The notes under the pieces: model-generated | What the model was told of the DNA's origin: nothing | The model's database searches: none | What the model saw: only the letters and a program-made list of their open reading frames with translations | Made by a program: the position numbers and the translations under genes | Shown here: positions 28,781 to 40,248 of the stretch, piece by piece | How the letters are laid out: every line of letters begins with the position of its first letter | How positions within the stretch are numbered: position 1 is the stretch's first letter | Assembly (NCBI GenBank): GCA_950295325.1 | Contig: OX485803.1 | Span: forward strand, 44,467,554 to 44,531,553 | From: Polytrichum commune | Lineage: Eukaryota > Streptophyta > Polytrichopsida > Polytrichales > Polytrichaceae | Direction: 5' to 3' | Length of the DNA: 64,000 nucleotides

Positions 28781-30230
28781 AACACAACATTTAGCATTGC
28801 AGTGTTTCACATTTTAGTGTTGCACAATATTTAGCATTGCAGTGAGCAAATACACAATGGAATGAAAAAGCAATGAGGGTCATGAAGATTTGTGAAAAAC
28901 ATGGCATCTTGCATACTAAGCAATTGCAAATGCAATTTACAATGAGTAGCGAATGAAGAAAACAATATATGACAAATAAACATGTCCAAAAAGATCACAA
29001 AGGACCGAATATTGAAATCCTAGTAAGATGCAAGGCCCATTCAGCGCATAACAATCAACCAAGAGCCCTCTTAAAAAAAAATCATCCGCAAGCCCTTCTA
29101 CTAAGAGAAAGCAAACAATTTAACCAAGCAGAAGATCAAGAGGTAAACTTAGTAAGAGATAGCACAAATGAAAAGTGAAAATGTGCTCCACAAACTTAAG
29201 TACCAATATGCAAGAAACGCCTCAAAATAAAAGCCAAAGTGCAAGAATTACCATAAACAAAGATTGTCAACCACCTAAGAGTAAGAAGTGCCAACCGAGA
29301 TGTCAACGAACTAAGAGCAAGAATTGTCAACAAACTATGAACAACAAATGCCGCGAACTAAGAGCAAGTAGCACCGTGCACACACAACCATGACTTAGAG
29401 TGACAAGTCCTACGCCCTAAGAATCATGTCTAAGCAAGAAAACAACTATTGGAAAAAGCAAACTTACCTCTTCTTGTCACCCCAGACCCTCGAAGATGAT
29501 GAGCTCCACAAACTTCTCCCACCTGAGCACTTCAATCGTTGCTAGATCCTAATTCGTGAAAAGACAACAACACCCCTAGACGTCTAATCCATCACTTATA
29601 AATTACAACATTAATGCAAATCAATCAAAGTTGCACCAATGCATATCAAACCATAAATCATGGTTGGGATACACCATTGGTAGTGAAGGACAATCACTAA
29701 TGACAATGATGATTAACATCACTCACCACCCTAAGCCTGGAGAACTATCCCCACAAAGAACAAAGGTCTCCTCACCCTCGTGGGTCTTTCTAGAGCATTG
29801 TCCCTTGGTGGGCGCGTCCATTTTGTCCAATGGATAATTGTTGAGCCAATCATCCATTGGGCGCTTCAAAGGTCAGGCAACTCCAAACTTTTCGTGCAAT
29901 CCCTCCCAACATGTTCATAAGGGGAGTTTTACTGTCTGCAATTTGGAAATGCATGCATGACTATGATGCATGCAAAAACAATGCAACTAAGGATTGTGTG
30001 ACAATATTAGACTACCTCCAACATACAACATGCAACTCACAAAGATATACTTTAGTCTTAGGGTTGTTTAGGCAAATCATTGCCAAATAGTTAATTTATT
30101 TTCAAGATTCCATTTCAACAAATAAAACTATCTATTAGATTCTCACTTTTCCTTGACAAAAATGAGATTTTTTAAGACTAAAATTTTCAAATAATAATAG
30201 AAATCCCCATACAATACAGTTAACCCCGAA
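28781..30230. other. non-coding stretch
   Basis: Includes a short degenerate repeat at about 29255-29370 (AACTAAGAGCAAGAATTGTC-like units). Purine-rich short frames occur on the plus strand, but none has family resemblance. Confidence 0.4.
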
Positions 30231-30256
30231 ACCGCCATGGTACTACGGTAATCTAA

Positions 30257-31481
30257 GGGGCGGTTTTACACCATAGACCATGAACTCGTCCCACAAAAGA
30301 TGCCTTATTCCGCGGTACGAGTTCATAGTCTACATTTCATGGTCCGAGTTCTCAAAAATTTGATTTACAAAGCCGTTGGGCCCCTCACTAGGTGTAAACC
30401 GAATGTGGACCAAGAGGAATGACCATACGGCAAGAAATGGATGTGCTGATTTTTTTAATATAAGCCCAAAAAGGGCAGTTTTGGGAAAAAAATGAAGTTT
30501 GACCATTTTGTTGACTTCAATTTGCCTTCACTTGCCTACACATGCCTTCACTTATCTTGTCACTTAGTTTTTTCTTCTTTTCGCCTTAAAGTTTCATCAT
30601 TCTCTTGTCATCTCTTGGGTTTCAACTGTCTTCACTTCTTGTTAAATGTGTCAAAGATGTGGCTTGCAAATCTTCTCACAACAATTTTTACAAAAAGAAA
30701 TGAGCGATTCAATTTGTACATGTTCAATGTAATTTACATGTGACATGTACCTTGTGTTGTCACTACACTAAATAGGATATTTAGTGTTTGATTATATCTA
30801 ATGTTGTTACCAGCCAACCTTGCTCAACACTAAATTTCAATTCTTTGATAATTAATGTTAGAAGATTTCCCATTGCGCTTCTTTTGACCACCCTGATCTA
30901 CAGTCACTAAACGACTACGTATTTTTCTTTTTTGTTTTGCAACTGTATTTTTTAAACATTTTGGGGCGTGTAATATACCGTTGGAAAGGTATTTTCAAGA
31001 CCTTTCCAACGGTATATTACAAGCCCCCAAATTCCAACATTGCAGCTGGTAGACCAAAAAAACAAATCTGCACTTGAATTCTTGAGTTCTAGATGTCTCG
31101 CGTTGTTTGATGAAACATGTGTAAGCCGGTTTAAGGGGTAGGGCAAGGTAGTGTTGGTATGTCTCATGGGCTATAATATAATTAAGGCACATAAAAGGTA
31201 GATTCATTAAAACATTCTTGAAATGGCATTTCTCTGACATGGGCCCTTGCCTTTTCCTACCAGACCACCTCTCTTGCCTCTCTCACCGCAAAACCTGTTG
31301 GACCATGTCAGTGCATTTATTAGGTCTTAAAAATTATATTTTGGGGACCTCAACCTCCATGGTCCCTCTGCCAATTTTTTCCTTAGTGTAAACCGAAGTT
31401 GTCCCGGGACAACTTCAAGAGCCAATCAGCTGCCTTGCAGAGCCCTGGTCCAACTTCATGGTCCATAGTGTAAACCGCCCC
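30257..31481. mobile_element. non-autonomous PIF/Harbinger element, 1.2 kb
   Basis: Ends are GGGGCGGTTTTACACCATAG and, on the reverse strand, GGGGCGGTTTACACTATGG; TAA flanks at 30254-30256 and 31482-31484. About 300 bp at the left and 250 bp at the right align with the ends of the coding element at 60226-63782, including GACATGGGCCCTT, TTGGACCATG, GACCTCAACCTCC and TTTTCCTTAGTGTAAACC near the right end. The middle lacks both the transposase and the SANT-like frame. It is a transposase-less member of the same family. Confidence 0.92.
30961..31030. repeat. 21-bp perfect hairpin inside the non-autonomous element
   Basis: The arms GTAATATACCGTTGGAAAGG-T (30970-30990) and its exact complement (31000-31020) enclose a 9-nt loop. 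Imperfect pairing extends outward through TTGGGGC and GCCCCCAA. The autonomous relative at 60226 shows no counterpart that I could see. Confidence 0.9.
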
Positions 31482-31484
31482 TAA

Positions 31485-32164
31485 GAGTGCTTGGATGTCC
31501 TGCAACTTACAGTTTACAGCCTCCACCAGCTGTGGGTGGATATAAGTGAATGTACTGATATTCAATATACACAATACTAATGCAAGGCCTCTTAGATTAC
31601 CGCTATGGTACTACGGTAATCTAAGAGTACTAATTGTGCAAGGCCTCCTCTGGCAGCAAATTTATGTACTTCATTAAGAAGTCAAGTGGTTGCGCAATGA
31701 CCGCTCATCATCATCATCATCAGCCTTGCTCTGTTGACGCAGCCATGGAGTTAAATACAAAGAGACCTAAGATATCATCAGATTGAAGAAACTGCATGGA
31801 TTGGAGTGATGGGAGTCCATCCCTCTCCGCCCGCCGTGGTTTCCTTGGTTTGTTGCCTCCTGTGACCTTCTAAGGTAAGCGGCCCTAAAAACCCTAAACT
31901 GGACACTTTCAGCTCTGCATCCGCTTCTCCTAGATTATCAACACATGATTAGTAGGAGCTCTGCATCCTTTTCCCCCTAGGTTATCAACACGTGATCAGT
32001 AGGAGATGATTATCCCCTAGATTCATCTCCTTTGATGTCCGTTCTAAAATCCACACTATTCAACCACACACCACTCAAATATATGTGTATGATTAAGAAA
32101 GTAATTGGAAATCAGATGCGTTTGATTTAATATTCACCACTTCCCTGTTGTTCACATTGAACAT
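31485..32164. other. non-coding stretch with a short palindrome
   Basis: CTTAGATTACCG (31591-31602) and CGGTAATCTAAG (31614-31625) form a 12-bp palindrome. Nothing else was recognised; stops are frequent in all frames. Confidence 0.5.
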
Positions 32165-32356
32165 GATATTGTTAAGCTCCACCTGTCACTTACTAGATAG
32201 CCAAGAGAGTAATTCGGCCAAGAAACATGAATAAACATGATGTGGTCTTCGATTATGACGGCTTCAGCCTAAATGTCGTGGCAAGGTCTTCATGGTCCAA
32301 CGTGGCATCTCCTTTATTAGAATGGGTGAGGGAGCATGAGACTTATCAATGATAAG
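32165..32356. mobile_element. MITE family E, diverged copy
   Basis: Aligns with 35204-35396: ATTGTTAAG at the left, CGGCCAAG, AATAAACATG, GTGGCA(A), GTCT(T/A)C, then GGGTGAGGGAGCATGAG at the right. The left inverted repeat is partly decayed, so the ends are approximate. Confidence 0.55.
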
Positions 32357-32549
32357 TTCTAAGTACGGGTCTAGCTCCATGGCCTTGCAAGGGTTTTTTG
32401 ACGATGAGAGAAAGGTTGTTCCACTGGTCTAAAAGCATGTATGTTATTTGTACTAGCTCAACGTTTACCATTAAAAAACCCAAACATGTGGGGTCAACCC
32501 TAAAGATCCCATGTAGGAATCTAAAAAATGAATGACTGCTCCATGAGGT

Positions 32550-32921
32550 CCATGTTGGACCACTATACCTATAGGTGAATGCATGGGTATGAAAAAGCAA
32601 CATCAACAATGATATCAAAGAACCTACCCGTGGGTATCAAAATGGTAATAACACTACTAAAATGAAGTTGATGTTTGATCGGTATGTCAAGATGAGAGCA
32701 TCTTTGACATACACTTGCATTCTTATTGGGGCCATTACCATTCCAAACCACATTGATACTAGGACGGTTTTACCTAGGTAGGAAGGTTCTTGCATGGTAT
32801 GTATGCCTCCTGAATGGTATCAGAAACAAACAATACCATCAAATACCCACACCTATTGGTATCAGAAAATGGGAAACCCTAAGTGGTATAAAACTGAAGA
32901 TGACGGCAGTCCAACACTGGT
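32550..32921. mobile_element. TIR element, family D copy 2
   Basis: Relative of 20150-20858 without the nested MITE, which makes it the empty-site reference for that insertion. The right end reads CAGTCCAACACTGGT; the left end is more diverged. No gene. Confidence 0.55.
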
Positions 32922-33495
32922 TCGCATGGAAGACTTACCCCAAGAAAGAAAGGGCACAAGAGATGGGGTCCTCTCCAGCACTCTTCCCCAGTTTGCAGTT
33001 TTGACAAATGAAAGGTTCACAGATAAGTTAGTTATCGATTGGTCCTTCTGAGGCTGAGTCTGCAGGTTGTGGATGGCACGTGGGTGGCACTTAGGTTTTG
33101 GAGAAGTCGCACGTAGTATTTTGTCTTGTATAATAGAAAATGCCTTTAATTTCCGAGGAAAACAACTTAGGAAAATATAGTACCACAAATTGTTGATAGG
33201 ATTGCGGCTAGCAAATATGCACCAAGCGAGGACTTCTCCATAGACTGTTCTCTTCTTCGTATGTCGTAAACTAGTTGGAGAATAAGCAAGAGAAGGAGGC
33301 CCGAACGAGGCCGGCTCAAACCCTTTCCCTGCAACTCTTTCTACATGACAAAGAGAAGAGACAGAGCACTGTCATCATGTGTTGGGTTGTAGTTTCTTGA
33401 ACCCATAGCCACCGCACTATGCCTGATGTTGCAACACCAAGATATCCTGCTTTAGTTCAAGAATTTAATATTTTTCTTGAACTAAAATTACAAAT
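32922..33495. other. non-coding stretch
   Basis: No supportable gene, repeat copy or RNA was recognised. Confidence 0.4.
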
Positions 33496-34138
33496 CAGTC
33501 GACAAAAGTGCGCATGCAGCAAGAACGTGCAGCCGAATGCAGTTTCATCTGGTGATCCCCAAAGTAATTTAACACTTTGAAAATTGGAAGCCTGAGAGCT
33601 GTGCCCTCAGGATGATCTTGGAATGGCCAAGCTCCTCCAGTTAAGAAGTAGTTTAAGTTCCAGGGTCCTGGACTAGTCTCGCCTCGCCCCCTTGCTACCC
33701 CCAACCAAGAAGGTGATGAGAATTAATTCGGACCACCCATATGGCTGGCATGGATTGCTCTAGCCAGTTCACAAGGCGATCATCATTAATATGGGTTGAT
33801 AATGCATAACAATCAGTCCACAAAGTGCACACGAAGCAAGAGCGGCAACTAACGACATAGTTTAGGGTTTAGGGTTGAATGCGCGAGCCACTTCCTCATT
33901 GATCCCCGCTTTGAAAATTGGAAGGCCTGAGAGTTGCGCCTCCACATCTGATCTCAGAATGGCCAAGCTCGAAGTTTCTGAGTAGTTTATATTTCAGTAT
34001 CCTGGACTCGGTAGTCTCACCGCACCCCCCAACCAAGACGTTGATGAGAATGTCCCGACCACCCTCATGGCTGGCATGGAATTGCCTTACCCAAGGCGTA
34101 GCCGCCAGAACAAGGGGATCATTATGGGTTGATAATGT
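33496..34138. repeat. two diverged tandem copies, about 315 bp each
   Basis: Copy 1 (about 33496-33808) and copy 2 (about 33811-34138) share, in order, CAGTC(G/C)ACAAA(A)GTGC, TTTGAAAATTGGAAG, CCTGAGAG, GGAATGGCCAAGCTC, CCTGGACT, CCCCCAACCAAGA, GGCTGGCATGGA and ATGGGTTGATAATG. Divergence is large and includes indels. Whether it derives from a gene is unclear; minus-strand frames across it are broken. Confidence 0.75.
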
Positions 34139-34839
34139 CAGGTTTTGTGGGGTACATTGATTGGGACAAAGTCAGTCAATTTCCTGGGCCGGCTCACATA
34201 TAGTTTTATACATAATCCACAACAAATTAAGAACGATATTAATATCTGTATATACATGATTCAGTGTCAAGTACTTTGCAATATTGAGGAGACTGGAGCA
34301 TCCTTCAACTAGACTCAAGTGGAGTCGGTTGGCCGCCTTCGAGACACCTATGCTTGTGAGGCCTCTCCTCCCATTCCAGGTTCCTGAAGCCGGCGAACTG
34401 CTAGCTGGGAGTTATTTGTGGAGAATCTGCGAGGTGACGAATTTTTGCAATAATTCTCCAAATTCCCAATTTCCTTCAGCTTGAGCTAGAGCAATACTGT
34501 TGGCGATCCTCCAGGTGGGTTCTTGCAAGGACTTCAGCAATTTCAACACTCTCATCAATTCCTTTAGTTTGAGACGTACCAAACTGGTATCCTGTTGTCT
34601 GTCGGGGGCCCCTAAAGCTCATCACCTCTGTCCCCAAATCTAGGATGATGGTAGTTGTACGACAACCCCTAACCTAGAAACTGGGACAGATGTGTGGTGA
34701 CCCATTAGCCCCCCCATGTCTCCTTCACAGCACTGGAGATTTTCATGTGGCCTTTAATCTCCACAGATTGCTTTTCTCATGCTACCTTTGGCCTGTTAGC
34801 ATCTAGCACTGAAAGGTGGCAACTCGAGCAACTAGAAAG
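34139..34839. other. non-coding stretch
   Basis: No gene was recognised. The right part grades into repeat family I (shared ATCACCTCTG motif). Confidence 0.4.
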
Positions 34840-35165
34840 CTCACCTCTGTTCAGTATCTAGGAATAGGGTAGTCGGTACCACTAGCGAAAGTGGTACTTC
34901 TACCATTATCCTAGATATTTGGTACGAGATACTGGACTTAGGGCTCTGAGGCTACTCTACTTATGACGATTCTGACCCTGCAGAAGCACTGACACGTTAA
35001 GGTGGAGAGGTCTAACCTCAACACCCTTCCTAAGAGGTTACCCATGTATGACTATCCTAGGTTGAACTTCTAATATGGATAGACAAGCTACATTCTAGAA
35101 GATAGTACCGACTGCTTTAGGAAAGGTGTCCACAATAGGGGCTTCTATCTAGAGCGTTATAGAGA
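34840..35165 (+). repeat. repeat family I, uninterrupted copy
   Basis: Aligns with the reverse strand of 60055-60222 plus 63786-64000, the two flanks of the large Harbinger element. Shared landmarks: CACCTCTG, GGTACCA(C/T), TAAGGTG(A/G)AGAGG, CACC(A/C)TTCCTAA, GCTACATTCTAGAAGATA and CTTTAGGAA. It lacks the Harbinger element. Confidence 0.6.
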
Positions 35166-35203
35166 GTTGTAGGATGTGAGGCGTTTCGATTTGAATGAGT
35201 TGG

Positions 35204-35396
35204 CATAACATTGTTAAGTCTCATGCTCCTTCACCCTAGGTATGAGAATAATACGGCCAAGGACCGAGAATAAACATGTTGTGATTCTCAAAAAACAATG
35301 GTCTAAGTCTTAGTGCCATGGCAAGTCTACGTGGCACATGGAATTTGTTTTATTTAGTCTAGAGGGTGAGGGAGCATGAGGCTTAACATTGTTATG
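35204..35396. mobile_element. MITE family E, 193 bp
   Basis: The left end CATAACATTGTTAAGTCTCA and the right end (reverse strand) CATAACAATGTTAAGCCTCA are inverted repeats, both continuing into TGCTCC(T/C)TCACCCT, about 34 bp in total. No coding sequence. The target duplication is ambiguous, so I do not assign a superfamily. Confidence 0.8.
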
Positions 35397-35648
35397 GGCA
35401 ACATATATAGAAGCACTATTCAACTTTTAGAACTTGTTTCCTTTCTAAACCTAGTAAACTCTCTTGGTCTCTCCATCCAGTTTGGATTCAACCCAACAAT
35501 GTTGACTCAAGATCCTCCATTTTTTCTCACTTATTCTAGAATCAACGTGCAACCAACTAACATTTTATTTTGAGGATGATCGTATGAAAGATTGGACATT
35601 GATGACAATTTGTCGCCTTGCAGGTGAGTTGCACGTGAGTCTAGCACC

Positions 35649-35981
35649 ATGGATCCCGAGATATGGAAAGATTTGAAAGAGTACATCGGCATGGACAAGG
35701 TGTACGCAAAGTTGCCACTCCGAAAGTTCTTCCAACTACGTTTGGTGTGCAAGGAGTGGAACCGGTGGGCTTCCGATCGCCAATTCCTACAACAAACCTT
35801 CAACAACGCTAATATTGACGTCATCTCCAGGATGAATTTTTGGAGACGCCGACGTCACGCATTGATGCGTGAACAAGGCATCCCTGAACACATTGTGAGG
35901 AATTGTCAATGTGAAAGGTTTATGGGACAACATGGACATGCTGATCATTGCATGGCCAATTCATGGATGGACATGCTGTAA
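35649..35981 (+). CDS. F-box domain protein fragment or short F-box gene
   Basis: The frame opens MDPEIWKDL and runs through VYAKLPLRKFFQLRLVCKEW and ASDRQFLQQTF. This is a plant F-box (residues about 1-50): the LP(L/V), F.LR.VCK.W and FL positions are as expected for the motif that binds SKP1 in SCF ubiquitin ligases. Residues 51-110 are Arg- and His-rich and do not resemble the kelch or beta-propeller region that normally follows. At 110 codons it is far shorter than typical F-box proteins (about 350-450). It may be an unspliced first exon, a truncated gene or a pseudogene. The sequence at 55696 is a clear paralogue over the F-box only. Confidence 0.5.
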   Translation: MDPEIWKDLKEYIGMDKVYAKLPLRKFFQLRLVCKEWNRWASDRQFLQQTFNNANIDVISRMNFWRRRRHALMREQGIPEHIVRNCQCERFMGQHGHADHCMANSWMDML

Positions 35982-36684
35982 GAGAAGCTAGGACATGAGC
36001 ATGAGCAAGTGTCTATAACCGAGTTTTTGAGAGGTGGGGAAAAACCTCTTCCAAGTTCCAACCTGCAACAACCTAAAACCATCTTTGAAATTGGGCAACA
36101 AAACATATCTTCTCGTTGTTGCCTGATCAGGTTGCGTACAATGAAAAATTGTTACAAATATGTGAGTAACAATTTAGAGTTCTTGGAACCACTCTGACTA
36201 ATGTAGTAGATCTACTAACATCAGTCAAGTCTAGGGAGGTTGGAGGAGCTCTTGGGGTCGAGAGGCATAAGAAATGCCGATACAGTGAGAAGGGAGAGGA
36301 GAGTCTCTCTCTCATGATATGTGAGAAGCTCTAGCAAGAGCTTTACCTTGGTTGGACAATTTTGTTAGTTCCTTATTCCTTCTTGTGTGAAATTTGATGG
36401 CGAGTCTAATCCTTTTTTCAGCTCACATGGTTATCACATCATGCGTTCTTGGTGTCTTGTTACAGAACATGCTACCTGCCTAGTTTGTGAATTTTTGTGC
36501 CATTGAGAGCATCAAAGGAATAAAGCTATAAATTCTATTGAAATGGAAGGTTTCAAATGAGTGTGTTAAGCCTAAAACTGGCTTTATACTGTGACAAACA
36601 ACGGATGACATGATGATGTGATTTGCAGAGCAGCAGGCTTGCAAATCAAGTTCTGAAACATTTTATAAAAAAAGGGCTACGATG
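35982..36684. other. downstream of the F-box fragment
   Basis: No continuation of the F-box protein (kelch or propeller repeats) was recognised, and there is no other gene. Confidence 0.4.
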
Positions 36685-37190
36685 AATTGGTGCAATCCTA
36701 CATTTGCAGAAATAGTCTGAGAAAATCCCGGAAAGTATGTGCCCTGCATTTCTCCTTTGATCAAACCCATCTTTTGCAACACCGCGTGTTTTTAAACTGG
36801 ATTTCTGCACTTGACTTATATGAAAACAATTTGCAGCTCCTTTCCCTTTTGGCAATTGTTGGGAAGGCTTGTTCTGGAGTCAACTTTATATTATGTGTAC
36901 AAAATTGATTTACTCATCGAGATTTTCTTGACATGGTGATGGCACCCAGCAACTTTATAAACCTTGGTCACCTATTTATTGTAACGCATTTGTACTTACT
37001 TTGTATTCTTTCCAGAGTTCTGATCTGTGTTTCATCTCTTGACACAAGACACATCTTTCTGATCTCCAGGTGACAGTTCTTGCAATCAAGTCATTGATGA
37101 CATCACTATGAGGTCACTGGGTCTGACCACTACTGTAGTTCTCTTCTACAACATGGGTATATGATCTACTGCTATGGTAGATTATGCTGC
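36685..37190 (+). pseudogene. decayed copy of MFS exon 4
   Basis: TGCAATCCTACATTTGCAGA followed by AATAGTC corresponds to the start of the transporter's exon 4 (protein NPxFAEIV), with a stop where PEK is expected. Further matches follow in order but broken by insertions: a block ending in CAACTTTATATT near 36880-36890, then CTTGCAATCAAGTCATTGAT near 37079 (exon 4: GGCAATCAGGTTGTTGATGA), then ATCACTATGAGGTCACTGG. No frame remains open. It is best read as an old duplicate of the 3' end of the MFS gene about 15 kb away. Confidence 0.5.
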
Positions 37191-38088
37191 CACGTTCATA
37201 GAGTTTAGAATCATCTAGTGGAAGAACAGCATATTTGTAAGGTCTTGCAATAATTCATTTAGAGCATTGAATCCACGTCATTTATTTCATCCACATTTGA
37301 ACATAATGAATGCAACAACTTCATATTAGGGATCAAAAAGACTCAATACATACCAATATGTTGATCATGAAATTCAAGGATCTTTGCTAATCTCAAAATT
37401 TGTCACCCTTGAGGGAGCTTATCCCAACATACTTGTCTGTAAAGTTTCTCAAAGAGGGACAAAACTTGGGGTTTGGTCCATCTTTGAGAGAATTTTCTAT
37501 AAAGAGCTCGTTAGTGTGTCTTGTGCCGGATCCTAATTTAAAATGGGGTGAAACTCTTTGAACTTCCTCTTTCAATCCCAAAACTTTTAGAACTAGAGAA
37601 CTATGATCTAGAACTTTAGAATTTTAAACAAGATCCACTCATAAGATTCTCATAGGATGCAAAGTCCCAAATCTCATATTAGCCTATGCAAGGCTTGCCC
37701 GTCCGATCCTAGTATGACGAGCTAGAAACCCAATTTTTTTAATAACACGGCAGTGGTCTTTTAGCATGTGGAATTAGACCTTAAGACATAATTGAGTGAC
37801 TTTATGGATACGCTCCCAAATCCACCATTTAGCCAACTACCCCAAAGTTTGATCATACGCTTAATATACATATAACTCTAATAAATATAACACAACCCAT
37901 CTCTCTTTGCTCTTTGTTTCTTGGAGTAGGTCAAGCTTAGGGGTTAGGTTGCCACCTACCATGCAAATCCTAGAGTGTGGAGTGAGTATGATCTGCGTAC
38001 ACCAAATTCTCATAAGTAACCATGTGTTTTTGAAAGATTTTTGCAAGAACGTTTTTGGGTTGACCCCAACTATTCAGTTCAACGAATG
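37191..38088. other. non-coding stretch
   Basis: Nothing recognised beyond short frames. Confidence 0.4.
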
Positions 38089-38300
38089 GGGAGAACCGAC
38101 CGCTAATTACAGATGAGCCGGTTGAGCTTGAGAAATAACCAGTTCAAGTTCAAGACTTTAGAAAAATTATCAATCATGTTAGGAGAATTTAAAAAAAAAA
38201 AAAACCTCAAATTGATCAAGAAGAACCCAAAAGATGTCAACATGTAACCGGTTGAACATAGAAATGCTAGGATCTCGACCGACCATGCCCCAAAATTTCT
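38089..38300 (+). repeat. repeat family A copy
   Basis: Uninterrupted copy with GGGGAGAACCG, AGCCGGTTGAGC, AATAACCAGTTCAAG, AGATGTCAACATGTAACCGG, AGGATCTCGACCG and ATGCCCCAAAA in order. It contains an internal A run near 38190. It serves as an empty-site reference for the insertion at 4401. Confidence 0.8.
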
Positions 38301-39274
38301 GCAAACACTGGTTTCGGGTTTCTCAAATTTAAAAAGTAACCAGGAAGAACTTAGAAGGTGATACCTTTTACTTAATATATTCTCAAGTAGATCGCACTGA
38401 GATGGCGAACCAAGAAAATGGTGGGCGGAGAGGGATGGTCCCCTCTGCAGCGCTTGTCCCAACTATTTATGGTTTGTTGAGTTCTTTATTCTGTTAGGAA
38501 TTGTGAAGAAAAAATTGGCCACGAATTTCACATCTAATATAGATGAAATGAGGACCACAAATTTCTGTTTGAAAATCGAGGAAAGGCTTGACCATGAAAC
38601 TGGCTGAATTGGATTTTTGAATGCCTCAAACATTCTGTACCCATCCCTAGCTAGTAATTCTACCAATACCAGATGTTCAATTTTGGGTGAGTCATAAGGG
38701 GGGGGGGAGGGCATAAGTATTTACACTAATATGTGCAATTAGGTTGCTTTGTAAATAGGTCGTCTCTTTTAATCCATGTAAAATTATCCTCGGTCAAGAT
38801 CATATCACAAAGGCTTATAACTTTGTTGATTCATCTGTATAATGTACAATAATTAAGAATCAACACTATTCTTGCATTTGGTTACCATGGTTATAAGTGT
38901 TTAGAATAGTGTGGGATATTGATAAATTCGCTTTGGGCAACCAAACTAATTGTATATACGATAACGAACAAAATTGAGTACGTTGTACACAAACTCAGCT
39001 TCGGCTCCCATTGTTAGCTGATTCAAATCAGAAAACAAAGTGATAAAGTGATCAAAGCAAGAGCCCATGTAATCAATTGCATAAATGTGAAACCAAAAAG
39101 TGAAAAAGGTTTAGGGTTTCTAAAATAAGAAATGACAAAGTGGTTAGGGTTACAGTTTTCGCTTTTGTTCTCCGCCGCTCTTCCAACATCGACATTTATG
39201 TGTGCATTGTGTAGCCTTGGTGCCATAGTACATGAGGTGTAATTTGTAGAATCATTTGTAGCCGTATGCCTCCG
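38301..39274. other. non-coding stretch
   Basis: Minus-strand frames of 83-135 codons are present but resemble no known family; the longest partly overlaps the 5' part of the Tc1 pseudogene. Confidence 0.4.
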
Positions 39275-40111
39275 TTGTCTCAAGAACAGAAGCACCAAGC
39301 TTTGGTGCAACTTAGAAGTGGTGTTTCTACTCGCAAATTGCTGCCTTATTGGGCATGAGCCAATCTTTTCTAGTGCATATGAGGAAGGAAGTAGGGGGCG
39401 AGATTGAGAGACAAAGAAGAGGGCGTCCAAAGCTTCTTGCCGACCAAGAGAAGAGGCATTGTGTCACTCTTTTAACTGAAGGTTGATTTGAAATTGCATA
39501 TTGCGACAATAAAAGAACCTTGATCTGAAACAAATAAATTGTTGTCTGACATCATTGTGAGGCGTGCTTTGAGAGAGGTTGGATTGGGTGCACTAGTGTA
39601 GCAAATGAAGCCATTTCTGAATCATAAACATGTTTTTGCATGCGTGAGGTTTGCTCAAAGGTATGAGAATTGGATCATTGATGATTGCAAATGCGTGATT
39701 TTTAGTGACAAGACAAAGATAAATAGGTTTAACTCAGGTGAAGGTCATGGTATTGGATTGGAAATGAAGAACGCATTGGACCTCAACATGTCCATAAGAC
39801 CGTGAAGCATGGGGGTGGGTTAGTGATGACTTGGGGATGACGGCTTTTGGGTTGGGAGCATGGTACAAACTTGAAGTTAGGATGGATAGGCATCTGTATG
39901 ATTTTATTTTAGAAAATTTCTTGTGGTCCACTATACAAAATTACAATTTGGATCCAAGTAGGTTGTTCTTTGAACATGATAATGATTCCAAGCACATAAG
40001 CAAGATCGTGTAAGAATGGTTGGCATCACAACCATTTCAACTCCTTCAATGGCCTGCACAATCTTTGGATTTGAATCCCATTGAAAACTTTTGGGCACTT
40101 CTCAAATATGA
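39275..40111 (+). pseudogene. Tc1/mariner transposase pseudogene (DD34E type)
   Basis: Translation in shifting frames gives the whole Tc1 layout. An N-terminal helix-turn-helix begins LSQEQKHQALVQLRSGVS. The AT-hook-like linker is RQRRGRPKLLADQEKR. The first catalytic Asp is in CVIFSDKTKINRF, the second in FFEHDNDSKH, and the Glu is in SLDLNPIENFWALLK. Tc1 transposases bind and cut the ends of their own element. About 280 codons remain against roughly 340 usual. At least two frameshifts and several stops (for example near 39355, 39485 and 40012) disable it. The sequence ends abruptly where repeat family F begins (40112). Terminal inverted repeats were not found. Confidence 0.88.
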
Positions 40112-40248
40112 ATAAATTCCAACCTCAAAATATTTAAGGTCATGAAATCTACATCCAAAACCAGATTTAATCATTACCTTTTAAGCATCATTTTTAATGA
40201 TAAGTTTTGAAGATCTCATCTTGATAGTTTATATTTGAGCACCTAACA
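40112..40248 (+). repeat. repeat family F, copy 2
   Basis: Relative of 26636-26780 in the same orientation. It abuts the truncated end of the Tc1 pseudogene, so it either interrupted that element or is part of its old flank. Confidence 0.7.

Noticed and set aside
33495-34490. Possible leucine-rich repeat remnants on the minus strand
   Set aside because: A few Leu-rich stretches exist, but no regular LRR spacing; frames are broken and the match could be chance.
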